From assembly GCF_003951285.1 (NCBI RefSeq), contig NZ_RXFQ01000028.1, positions 1-49,321 on the forward strand: DNA of 49,321 nucleotides. The letters are read 5' to 3'. Below, piece by piece: positions 42,014-48,971 of this stretch; the first letter of the stretch is position 1; each line of letters begins with the position of its first letter. The DNA comes from Variovorax beijingensis (GTDB taxonomy: Bacteria > Pseudomonadota > Gammaproteobacteria > Burkholderiales > Burkholderiaceae_C). The translations under genes were made by a program, and so were the position numbers. The notes beneath the pieces are model-generated. The model worked only from the letters and a program-made list of their open reading frames with translations, was not told the DNA's origin and did no database searches.

Positions 42014-42496
42014 TTACTTGCCCCTCATCCGACCTCGAGCGTCTTGCACGGCATTCTTTCCCGATGGAATTCCGACCATTCTTCCGTCGGAGCCTTGAAC
42101 GGCCCGAGACCCGCTCCGAATTGCCACCATTCGCCCATCAGACCCTTGGACTCCCTGAGCGCCGCTGGGAATTTCCACCATTCTTCCGTCGCTGCCTTGA
42201 AGCCCTTGCGCACCTGAGCGAATGGCGATCATTCGCTCGTCGCTCCCTTGTAGACCTCGACCGCCGGAAGGTATAGCGACCATTCGTCCGTCACTTCCTT
42301 GAAGACCACGACCGCCTGGTGGGATGGGAACCATCCGCCCGTCGGAGCCTTGCAGCGCCGTCCAACCGTCTGGTATGACTATCGCCATACCATCGCTACC
42401 TGTCAGCGTTCGTTTCACGGCGTGACTCCGATTGTTTATGAAGGTCGAATGATGGTCGCATTCTGCCGTCGAAATGCCATGGTGCGGTGCATGCAT
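42014..42496 (-). CDS. Possible repeat protein (17-residue repeats), uncertain
   Basis: ATG 42496 gives 160 residues, of which about 120 are six to seven copies of a 17-residue unit: QGSDGRMVxIPSGGRGL with variation at a few positions. Met, Ile and Gly-Ser-Asp-Gly are kept in most units although the DNA varies, which could mean selection on protein. However, the plus strand also shows conserved residues because the DNA repeat is young or constrained. No clear ribosome site. Treat as a possible gene only; it may be a non-coding repeat array. Confidence 0.3.
   Translation of the reverse strand: MHAPHHGISTAECDHHSTFINNRSHAVKRTLTGSDGMAIVIPDGWTALQGSDGRMVPIPPGGRGLQGSDGRMVAIPSGGRGLQGSDERMIAIRSGAQGLQGSDGRMVEIPSGAQGVQGSDGRMVAIRSGSRAVQGSDGRMVGIPSGKNAVQDARGRMRGK
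42016..42400. repeat. 51-bp degenerate tandem repeat array, about 7 units
   Basis: Units start with GAAT-like sequence at 42067, 42118, 42169, 42220, 42271 and 42322, exactly 51 bp apart. Degenerate partial units occur at about 42016 and after 42373. The best conserved core is ACCATTCTTCCGTCG followed by CCTTGAA. Since 51 is 17 codons, long frames stay open. The minus strand (42014-42496) reads a 17-residue repeat, LQGSDGRMVAIPSGGRG and variants. The plus strand also stays open until a TAG in the fifth unit. Confidence 0.9.
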
Positions 42497-42635
42497 GCAG
42501 TTCAGTCGGGATCAACTCGGATTCATCTCTCTCTGGTTGGGCAGCCACCATATCGTGCTCAGTGACCCAGACGAGTTGTGTCGGGCAGCGCTGCTCGGGC
42601 TGGGCGTCGCATTGGTTGCAATGCCGCATGCGTGA
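42495..42635 (+). pseudogene. LysR-family effector-domain fragment
   Basis: A 46-codon frame ending at TGA 42633 reads WLGSHHIVLSDPDELCRAAL, LGLGVALVAMPHA. This is the late part of a LysR effector-binding domain (…G.GIA.LP…). No HTH part is nearby and the end is premature, so it is a remnant. Confidence 0.55.
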
Positions 42636-42786
42636 GGACTGCTCCGAGCGATCTGTTCGCGACTGCACGTATGACGGCGCTGCCTATGCGGCTCCGGTGG
42701 CCGCCGGTGATCTCGGCGCGAACGTCTGCCATTTCATCGGTGGTGAACTCAGCGCTAGCAGTTTCCGACAAGCCATAGCGCTGACA
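42636..42786. other. Intergenic after the MPE-HAD-DUF2384 operon
   Basis: Short space downstream of the last operon gene. No toxin gene (RES or other) follows the DUF2384 gene here, and no clear terminator was found. Confidence 0.4.
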
Positions 42787-43326
42787 TCATGCGTGAGCGC
42801 CACTCTGGGCGCGGGAGAGCATGTTCGATACGATGGCCTGCCCCTCTGCGGTGTCCATCAGCTCTTCAGGTCGTCGCTCACCGAGAGCGGGCAAAGGCTG
42901 ATCGAGCCACTGGGCCACCCATGTCGCCGCATCGAAGCCGTCGGGATCTCCGGAGGTCTCGACCATGGCTTGTGCTTGCCCAATGAGGCGACTGATTCCC
43001 AGCACCCTGGATGACTCTTCGGTCGACAAAGGCTGATTCTTCCTGGCCTTTCTATGAATGGTCGCGCGCGGCAGGCCAAGAATGGCGAGCAGCTTGTCTT
43101 TCGACACGCTCATTTCACTGGCCACCAACTCGATCAAGAATGTGGGTACACCGTGTTTGATCAGTTCGACATGCTCGAGGGGATCAATCTTGAAGAGGCT
43201 GACGAAGTCAGCTTTTGCGAGTTTCTTCGATCCGACCTTCGTGGTCCAGACGGACGTCGATTTCGCAGGCAGCAGATCTGTTGCCTGCGGGATCAGACGT
43301 GTCATCTTGGACGCCCCCTTAGTCAT
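42787..43326 (-). CDS. DUF2384 (Xre/MbcA/ParS-like antitoxin) protein
   Basis: ATG 43326 overlaps the preceding metallophosphoesterase stop by 4 bp. 179 residues. The middle has an Xre-like helix-turn-helix (VSKDKLLAILGLPRATIHRK) and the C-terminus the MbcA/ParS toxin-binding domain: ESSRVLGISRLIGQAQAMVE, AATWVAQWLDQPLPALGERR, PEELMDTAEGQAIVSNMLSR. Such proteins are usually antitoxins of RES-domain NADases. No RES gene is next to it; the coupled genes encode phosphoesterases and a HAD protein instead. Possibly a repressor of this operon and a binding partner of one of its enzymes; inference. Confidence 0.88.
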   Translation of the reverse strand: MTKGASKMTRLIPQATDLLPAKSTSVWTTKVGSKKLAKADFVSLFKIDPLEHVELIKHGVPTFLIELVASEMSVSKDKLLAILGLPRATIHRKARKNQPLSTEESSRVLGISRLIGQAQAMVETSGDPDGFDAATWVAQWLDQPLPALGERRPEELMDTAEGQAIVSNMLSRAQSGAHA

Positions 43327-44183
43327 GATTGGATAGCTCCACGAGCTGCTTCAATGACGGAAGGTTTCACGTCGATGATCAGGGCAGGATCGAACGCCTT
43401 GTTCTCGATCCTGCCGCTCCAGTTCACATAGCCACGCGGATTACTCACGACTCGGCAAGAACGCACTCGATAGTCGAACTGCTGATGTGTGTGTCCGTGC
43501 ACCCAGAGCACGGGAACTTCAAAGAAGGAATCCGGAAGCTCGGTGACGAAGGCGCCTGAGGACCAATCGTCAGCGTAGCGCTGCGCCAGTGAACCGCGAT
43601 GCGGCGCATGGTGCGTCACGACCACTGTCTGTCCGGCGAACGGCTCCGAAAGCCTGTTTCGCAGCCACGCGCGCTGTGCCTGATGAATCCGAAGCGTGTC
43701 CGCCGCCTGGAGCTTTCTTCCTTGCTTGTAGCGCCAGGTATCGGGCTCCGCCGACTCGTCGACCGTGCGGATCAGCGCGTAGTCGTTCAGCAGATTGGTC
43801 GCCATCTTCATGGCACGCCCGACATCGCTGACCGGACCCTCAGGCGTCTCGATGGCGAGCGCGAAGTCGGTCCACAGCGTAGCGCCAAGGAAGCGCACGC
43901 CATCGATCACCAGTTCGTCGCCGTCGAGCAGATGGACATTGCTTCCATCGGCCCCGCGGCGCGCTTCAGCCAATGTCGTGTCAGTTCGTCCATCGTAGTA
44001 CTCATGGTTTCCGAGCAGATAAATCACCGGCTTGCCGCGAAAGCGATCCGCCGCCCAATGGACGGCGCGCTTGGCCGGTGAATGAATGTCGCCGGCGAGA
44101 ATGACCGCATCGAAATCGAGATCAGGCACCGGCTCGAAGGGGGCGAACTCGAGGTGAAGGTCGGAAAGAATCAGCACTTTCAT
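43323..44183 (-). CDS. Metallophosphoesterase (calcineurin-like), copy 3
   Basis: ATG 44183 overlaps the HAD gene upstream by 4 bp. 286 residues. All metal-binding motifs are present: SDLHLE (Asp8, His10), LAGDIHSPAK (Asp32), LLGNHEYYDG (Asn59, His60), VVTHHAPH and the final VHGHTHQQ. Paralogue of the protein at 46485-47315, sharing VVVTHHAPHR, ELPDSFFEVP, LWVHGH and NPRGYV. Family members hydrolyse phosphodiesters, cyclic nucleotides or dinucleotide polyphosphates. The short size and lack of a signal peptide suggest a cytosolic nucleotide or RNA substrate. Confidence 0.9.
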   Translation of the reverse strand: MKVLILSDLHLEFAPFEPVPDLDFDAVILAGDIHSPAKRAVHWAADRFRGKPVIYLLGNHEYYDGRTDTTLAEARRGADGSNVHLLDGDELVIDGVRFLGATLWTDFALAIETPEGPVSDVGRAMKMATNLLNDYALIRTVDESAEPDTWRYKQGRKLQAADTLRIHQAQRAWLRNRLSEPFAGQTVVVTHHAPHRGSLAQRYADDWSSGAFVTELPDSFFEVPVLWVHGHTHQQFDYRVRSCRVVSNPRGYVNWSGRIENKAFDPALIIDVKPSVIEAARGAIQS

Positions 44184-44632
44184 CGGGATGCCCCTTCAAA
44201 GCGAGCGCGAAGTTCGGCACACGCCTTGTCGTCGAAGCCGACGAACGAACTGCACACCACCAGATGGTCCTTGCAATGGTCGAACTGCCAATACGCATCG
44301 TCGAGCGCAACCCAAGGTTCGTCGACGGCATCGTGGAGCTGGAGCCAGGCAAGGATTTCTCCTTCGCGCTTCCTGTACGGCGGTGGAAGCCCGAAACCTG
44401 AGTGTGGCGTAGCTCCAAGGATTCGAGCTCGGATGTCGCTGGAGAATGGTTTCAGCAAGGACTGATAGAGAAGCTGCTCGCGCCAGGATGAGCTGATCAC
44501 GATCTTCACGTGTGGGAACTCGCGCAGCAATGCCTCCAGGCGTGGCAGGAAGCAGAAGTCGGCGCCACCGTTGAGAATGTGATCTTCCCCTTCCGGATGC
44601 AGCACACCGTCGAAGTCGAGGAACAGGATCAC
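44180..44632 (-). CDS. HAD-family phosphatase-like protein (Swiss-army-knife type), copy 2
   Basis: GTG 44632 has AGGAG seven bases upstream and is chosen; a GTG at 44674 in the same frame is the longer alternative. About 150 residues. HAD motif I LFLDFDGVLHP is at the very N-terminus with both Asp, motif II-like VISSSWRE, RILGATPHSG, and late VALDDAYWQFD. This small cap-less type resembles the HAD domains of the Swiss army knife RNA-repair family (from memory). Overlaps metallophosphoesterase copy 3 by 4 bp. Paralogue of the protein at 45620. Predicted to remove phosphate from a small molecule or nucleic-acid end. Confidence 0.85.
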   Translation of the reverse strand: MILFLDFDGVLHPEGEDHILNGGADFCFLPRLEALLREFPHVKIVISSSWREQLLYQSLLKPFSSDIRARILGATPHSGFGLPPPYRKREGEILAWLQLHDAVDEPWVALDDAYWQFDHCKDHLVVCSSFVGFDDKACAELRARFEGASR

Positions 44633-44663
44633 TCTGAATCTCCTAGCCCATATCCACCGGCCC

Positions 44664-45623
44664 TCATACGACACCGCCGTGTTGAATCGCGATCAACATC
44701 GATCGCACTCTGTCAGCGCCGCCCCCGACAGCGAGCGTCGCCGGCGTTTGACCATCGAGCAGCTCGTGCGGCTTGTCCAGCCAGGCTTGGGCCGCTGCGC
44801 CGAACACCTGAGTAGCGAGATCGAGCACGTCTTGTGGAGGCCCTCCCGGCCCAGGCTCATCGCGCGGCCAAGTCAAGTGCGATCCCGTATCGACCCCGAA
44901 GGCACGGAAAGGCGCCGCGGCAGGCATCAGACCCTCGCCGACATAATCGACGCTTCGGTGATGATGACCGTGGACCACCAACTGGACGCCGAGCTTCACG
45001 GCGAGTTCGTCGATCGCCTTCCAGCCGTGTGGATGGGCCGACGGCGCCTCGTGCGCCACCAGGATGTCAGCGGGTCCGCTGCGCAGCAACCGCTGGTACT
45101 CATCCGGGAAGATGGAGGACCGGTGCTTGCGGGAGATGCCGTCGCGCCACCGCTCATGGCTCTTCATGGTTCGGCGCATGGCGTCGCTCGATTGGAACGC
45201 CGCCTCGTCGATCGGCCGCCGAGGATCCCAGATCTTGCTGCGGAAGATGCCTCCCAAGCCAGCGACCTGGTAGCCAGCGACGGAGACGATGCGGCAATGC
45301 AGACTTCGATCTGCGAGGTCCGATTCGAATAGATTCTGGTAGTCCAAATCCCCGTCCGTATCGTGATTCCCGTGTATCCAGTAGACCTCGGTGAGGGACA
45401 GGATCGACTGCAGCTCGATCTGCAGAGGTCGACGCGCCTGAATGTCCCCCAGCAGCACGATCGCCTCAGGCTGAAAGCGCTCGACCGCGGCAATCACGGG
45501 GTCGAAGTCGCCGTGGGGGTCGCCGAAGAACATCAGCTTTGGCGCGAACCGCTCGTGCTCGGGTCGCGCATGGAGGTCCGATGGAATGAGTGGTTTCATT
45601 TCATATGCCGGATAGCGGTTCAT
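44664..45623 (-). CDS. Metallophosphoesterase (calcineurin-like), copy 2, distinct subgroup
   Basis: ATG 45623 overlaps the HAD gene upstream by 4 bp (an inner ATG, MKPLIPSD, is possible). 319 residues. Motifs: FFGDPHGDFDPV, LLGDIQARRP, IHGNHDTDGD, LVAHEAPSAHPHG, VVHGHHHRSV. It has the GDPHGD start of the Ser/Thr-phosphatase-like or diadenosine-tetraphosphatase-like group rather than SDLHLE, so it is not a close paralogue of copies 1 and 3. It has a C-terminal extension of about 70 residues (from GPGGPPQDVLDL) with a helical appearance and no known motif. Central gene of the operon. Confidence 0.88.
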   Translation of the reverse strand: MNRYPAYEMKPLIPSDLHARPEHERFAPKLMFFGDPHGDFDPVIAAVERFQPEAIVLLGDIQARRPLQIELQSILSLTEVYWIHGNHDTDGDLDYQNLFESDLADRSLHCRIVSVAGYQVAGLGGIFRSKIWDPRRPIDEAAFQSSDAMRRTMKSHERWRDGISRKHRSSIFPDEYQRLLRSGPADILVAHEAPSAHPHGWKAIDELAVKLGVQLVVHGHHHRSVDYVGEGLMPAAAPFRAFGVDTGSHLTWPRDEPGPGGPPQDVLDLATQVFGAAAQAWLDKPHELLDGQTPATLAVGGGADRVRSMLIAIQHGGVV

Positions 45624-46111
45624 CGGCCAACCGCGAACCGCAGGAAGTGCGAGCGCAGCTCCTGGAAGCTGTCTTGATCGAACGCACGCTTGGGGTCGGT
45701 GAGCACGAGCCGTTCGAAGCCTGCTTCAAAGCTTGAAGGCCAATCGTCAAGCGCGACCCACTCTGCGTCACCGCGACCGTTCCCCTCGAGCCAGGCTTGG
45801 ATCTCCAGCTGGCGCCGGTGATGGACGGCCGCGTTGGGGTCGAGCTGCGGCGTGGCTCCGATGATCCGATCCCGGATGTCATCGCTGAAATACTGCTGCA
45901 GTTGCTCAACGCTGTCGGCGAGTCGCCAATCCGAGGAGATGACGACTTCGACAGAACTGAACTCCCGAAGCAGCTCTTCAAGCAGCGGCAAGTGGCTGAA
46001 GAACTTGCTGCTGAACGAGTAGTCTGTACCAACAGGATGAAGAACACCATCGACATCCAGGAACAGCAGGGCGCTGGAGTCGTCAGTGCGGGTGGTGCGC
46101 GGGTATGTCAT
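45620..46111 (-). CDS. HAD-family phosphatase-like protein (Swiss-army-knife type), copy 1
   Basis: ATG 46111 overlaps the DUF2384 gene upstream by 4 bp. 163 residues: LLFLDVDGVLHPVG (motif I), VEVVISSDWRLADS, DRIIGATPQLDP, EWVALDDWPSSF. Same architecture as copy 2, with clear but moderate similarity, so the duplication is old. No cap domain large enough to close the site, which suits a macromolecular substrate such as an RNA end; that is inference from fold. Confidence 0.86.
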   Translation of the reverse strand: MTYPRTTRTDDSSALLFLDVDGVLHPVGTDYSFSSKFFSHLPLLEELLREFSSVEVVISSDWRLADSVEQLQQYFSDDIRDRIIGATPQLDPNAAVHHRRQLEIQAWLEGNGRGDAEWVALDDWPSSFEAGFERLVLTDPKRAFDQDSFQELRSHFLRFAVGR

Positions 46112-46488
46112 CCAACGAACCCGGCCTGGATGGACTTCAGGAGATTGAGCACATCGGCGGCCCGCCCTTCGGCCACCAGCGCTTCAGCCGTCTTGTAGTT
46201 GAACGGTGCGAGTGGTTCGTTCCTGTACCGGAAGATAGCGCCCTGGAGGTCGCCTCCCGAGGCTGTCGCCACGGCAGCCAGCACTTGCAGGCTCGTGCGG
46301 ATATGCGCCTGGATGCTCTGCGTTCCGGGAGCGTGAGTGACCGTGCTTCGGTGGACATGTGCTTCTCTGGCGAACGAAGCGATATCCAGGCCCATCATCT
46401 CGACGAACTTCGCCGGCGACAGGATCTGGCGCTCATCCACCACTTCGCAGAGCTGCTGGGCCAGACGTTGGTAGTCTACGGAGCTCAT
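46108..46488 (-). CDS. DUF2384-like (Xre/MbcA/ParS) protein, short form
   Basis: ATG 46488 overlaps the first metallophosphoesterase stop by 4 bp and the following HAD start by 4 bp. 126 residues. FVEMMGLDIASFAREAHVHR then STVTHAPGTQSIQAHIRTSL resembles the Xre-like part. The ending GDLQGAIFRYRNEPLAPFNY, KTAEALVAEGRAADVLNLLK is the DUF2384 toxin-binding pattern (rRNepL..f…tp.eLv..Gr.e.v…L). Only weakly similar to the other DUF2384 protein at 42787. Both lie directly after an SDLHLE-type metallophosphoesterase, so that order is repeated. Confidence 0.82.
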   Translation of the reverse strand: MSSVDYQRLAQQLCEVVDERQILSPAKFVEMMGLDIASFAREAHVHRSTVTHAPGTQSIQAHIRTSLQVLAAVATASGGDLQGAIFRYRNEPLAPFNYKTAEALVAEGRAADVLNLLKSIQAGFVG

Positions 46489-47315
46489 AGATTGACAACC
46501 AGCTCTGGGTTGAACTGCTTGTTTTCGTGCTCTCGGCCATGTCGCACGTACCCTCGCGGGTTGCACACCACCCGGCAGTTGCCGACGCCGTATCTGTGGC
46601 TCTCGTGGAGGTGGCCGTGCACCCAGAGTGCCGGCACTTCGAAGAAGGAATCTGGAAGCTCGCTCACAAAGGCTGGGGATAGCCAGTCGGACTGGTAGTG
46701 CGGCGCGAGCGAGTTTCGGTGTGGGGCATGGTGGGTCACGACCACCGTCGGCCCTGCAAAGGGCTCGGCCAGCTTTTGGGCCAGCCAGGCACGGTCACTG
46801 AAGTGGAGCGTCCGTGTGTCCTCGGGCGTCAATCGGCGTTTCCTGGGCTTGGCTGCCGCCGGAGCATCGGAAGGTGCCAGCACCTCGGCCCACCGGATGG
46901 ACGAGTAGTCATTGAGGTGGACCTTGGCCGCCTTCATGGCCCGCTCGGCGTCGACCACAGACCCGGCCTTGGTCTGGATGGGCAGTTCGAAATCGGTCCA
47001 CAGGGTACAGCCCAGAAACCGGACGCCGGCGATCACGACTTCGCCTGGCGCCAGCAGATGCACGTTGCATGCGGCCGCGGTCAGTGCCATCTCGTTGAGA
47101 GACGTCTGCATGACGCCCTGATAGAACTCGTGATTACCGGGCACAAAGACGATGGGAACCGCTTCCCCAAGGTTTTCCGGCCGGCGAGCCCAGCGCATGG
47201 CCTTGGAGCCGGGCACGAAGATGTCGCCCGCGAGGATCACGACGTCGTAGTCGACCTCCGGAACGAGAAAGGTACCGAACTCGAGGTGCAGGTCCGAAAG
47301 GATAAGCAGCTTCAC
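46485..47315 (-). CDS. Metallophosphoesterase (calcineurin-like), copy 1
   Basis: GTG 47315 with GAGGG eight bases upstream; the first residues KLLILSDLHLEFG align with the start of copy 3. An in-frame ATG ten codons upstream is the alternative. 276 residues. SDLHLE, LAGDIFVPGS, FVPGNHEFYQG, VVTHHAPHRNS and VHGHLHESH provide all metal ligands. First gene of the operon. Contains a basic insertion (AAAKPRKRRLTPED) not found in copy 3. Confidence 0.9.
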   Translation of the reverse strand: MKLLILSDLHLEFGTFLVPEVDYDVVILAGDIFVPGSKAMRWARRPENLGEAVPIVFVPGNHEFYQGVMQTSLNEMALTAAACNVHLLAPGEVVIAGVRFLGCTLWTDFELPIQTKAGSVVDAERAMKAAKVHLNDYSSIRWAEVLAPSDAPAAAKPRKRRLTPEDTRTLHFSDRAWLAQKLAEPFAGPTVVVTHHAPHRNSLAPHYQSDWLSPAFVSELPDSFFEVPALWVHGHLHESHRYGVGNCRVVCNPRGYVRHGREHENKQFNPELVVNL

Positions 47316-48084
47316 GTCACTAGCCCTCTTTCTTCTGCAGGACACTCACGACGCCGCTATCGAGAACTGGAGATTCCACGCTTTGCCACCGACATGGACC
47401 ACCTGAAGATCGGCCGAACAAAGCCGCCGGTCTCGAAGGCGAAGTGCATGCGTCAGACGCGAAAGGTGAACTTCCGACGCGTTTGATCGCAAAGATCAAC
47501 GGCTTCAAGTCGGCGTGTGATCCGCCAACAAACGCCAATGTGGGCGCTGTGCCCCAAGGAGAGAGAAGGAAGCGATATCGGCTGAACATTCGGAGCTCCT
47601 AAAAGGAGCCAAACGTCAGCTCCTTAAGACTGGTGAACGGGGACGAGCAGAGGTGATGCCACTACCGCTATTCGGTTCGCCGACTGGCCTGAACATTCCG
47701 AGCGAATCACCACGTGCACAGCCACGCCCGCGTCGATGCTGGCGCGTTTGACGGTTGTGAAAGAAGGGCCGGACATGGGAATTCGCAGATTTCCAAAGTG
47801 AGCTGTGTCAAGCCATCTTAGCTGTAGACACAGCAAGCATGCAACCGGCCGACGATGATTCCGGACGTTCTAGAAGCTCTGAATGCAACTTCCGCAACTC
47901 CGTGGCTGAACGAGACTGCTGATCTTCATGTGCAGGAAGAAATTTATCGCGCCCGATTTTTTCAAATTTGCCGCGAATTTAGTTTCTCCGTAAAGTAGTA
48001 CGGCACGAAGGAAATATTCAACCGCGACAATGACTTACGGAAGAATTTCTTGACTTTAAATGGCTTCGAAATCAGAATTGGCTC
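47316..48084. other. Intergenic, upstream region of the MPE-HAD-DUF2384 operon
   Basis: Must contain the operon promoter but I could not identify it. At 47592-47609 an inverted repeat (GGAGCTCCTAAAAGGAGCC) stands out and could be an operator or small hairpin. Short frames on both strands are unrecognised. The stretch near 47940-48060 is AT-rich compared with its surroundings, probably the promoter of the gene at 48085. Confidence 0.4.
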
Positions 48085-48399
48085 GTGAGCACTCAGCCAC
48101 CCTCTGCAGTTGCTAGTCCGTCCCAGTCCGGGACTTCGACGGCACAACGCGCACAGAACGACGCTACCGTCGAGCAGCGTACGTTCGAGCTTCTCTTTGC
48201 AAAGTATGGACCGCTGGTCTCAGCCGACGATGCTTGGAAAGCATTGAGCTTCCCCACGCTGGACTCGTTCAACCGGGCCATCCAGCGCAAACGTCTTCCA
48301 CTCAAATTGATCAGGCCTCCCGGACGCCGGAAGGCCTTTGTTTCGACGTCAGACTTGGCAGCGTACTTGGCGAGACTCGCAACTGAAGTCACCGCCTGA
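48085..48399 (+). CDS. Small putative DNA-binding protein
   Basis: GTG 48085, 104 residues. A Ser/Gln-rich first 25 residues, then VEQRTFELLFAKYGPLVSAD, DAWKALSFPTLDSFNRAIQR and LIRPPGRRKAFVSTSDLAAY. This resembles small excisionase/AlpA-like or plasmid-associated helix-turn-helix proteins that are common in Burkholderiales. No catalytic motif. The start is uncertain because the codon has no strong ribosome site. It precedes the TnsA-like gene, so it may belong to a mobile island; its job there is unknown. Confidence 0.65.
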   Translation: MSTQPPSAVASPSQSGTSTAQRAQNDATVEQRTFELLFAKYGPLVSADDAWKALSFPTLDSFNRAIQRKRLPLKLIRPPGRRKAFVSTSDLAAYLARLATEVTA

Positions 48400-48971
48400 G
48401 GAGGACTACGCCCCCAGAAAAGCAAAACGCCGACCCCCTTTCGAAAAGCCGGCGCCCGCCGACACCTCATAGATAGATGTCTAAGGTTTTTGGACGACCC
48501 TAATGACAGTATCTCCCTGGGACTAGGTGGCGTCAAGGCACGTCACACCCTGTCGAACATCGACGGGAACCAGGAGAGATCATGGAAAGTCCCCGGCACC
48601 CAGACGCATCAGTTTCACCCCCACTTTCTCAGCGGAAGTGGATCGAATCTCACCGCCTCTCTAGGACCTGGCTGCAGGCTCACCGAAGACGCACTGCCGT
48701 GTCCGCGGGCGACCCGCAGTCGAGTGACTGCAGCACGAACCGACGAGGGTGGCCGTTAGATGTTTGTGGCGTCATTGCCAGTCACGCGCAGGCAGTGACG
48801 GGCAATCGAACGAGCTCCCACGACGGCCCCGTTCGCGGTCGAACTTCGCTGGAGCCCAACGATCTTTCGCCATCGCATGGAAGGTCCCTTCCATGAACCA
48901 GCGCGTACTCGGTTTTCGACCGGAGAGATTCGTCGCTTCTTCGCGGCGCCCTCCCCCTCAGGCTGGGCGAA
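48400..48971. other. Spacer before the TnsA-like gene, possible element border
   Basis: Contains an imperfect hairpin soon after the small gene (CGCCG...CGGCG around 48450). For a Tn7-like element the transposon end with several TnsB-type repeats should lie here, but I could not find convincing 20-22-bp repeats by eye. Confidence 0.3.
48582..48896 (+). CDS. Possible small hypothetical gene
   Basis: ATG 48582 has a good ribosome site (AGGAGA, four bases upstream). It opens 104 codons starting MESPRHPDASVSPPLSQRKW and then Arg/Ser/His-rich sequence. I do not recognise it and the composition looks partly non-coding. It could be a short gene that ends early or a chance frame in the border region of the element to the right. 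Confidence 0.25.
   Translation: MESPRHPDASVSPPLSQRKWIESHRLSRTWLQAHRRRTAVSAGDPQSSDCSTNRRGWPLDVCGVIASHAQAVTGNRTSSHDGPVRGRTSLEPNDLSPSHGRSLP

Noticed and set aside
42016..42400. CRISPR array
   Set aside because: The 51-bp units are contiguous and degenerate throughout, with no alternation of constant repeats and unique spacers, and no cas genes are nearby.
42636..42786. RES-domain toxin partner for the DUF2384 gene
   Set aside because: I searched both strands on either side of both DUF2384 genes and found no RES-like sequence; downstream is only a LysR fragment and short frames.
46136..46600. Plus-strand open frames antisense to the DUF2384/metallophosphoesterase genes as a toxin gene
   Set aside because: They have no ribosome site and shadow-like composition, and the minus strand is fully used by overlapping, motif-bearing genes.
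48400..48480. Intrinsic terminator after the small gene at 48085
   Set aside because: The CGCCG/CGGCG arms are short with a long loop and no T-run, so I did not call it.
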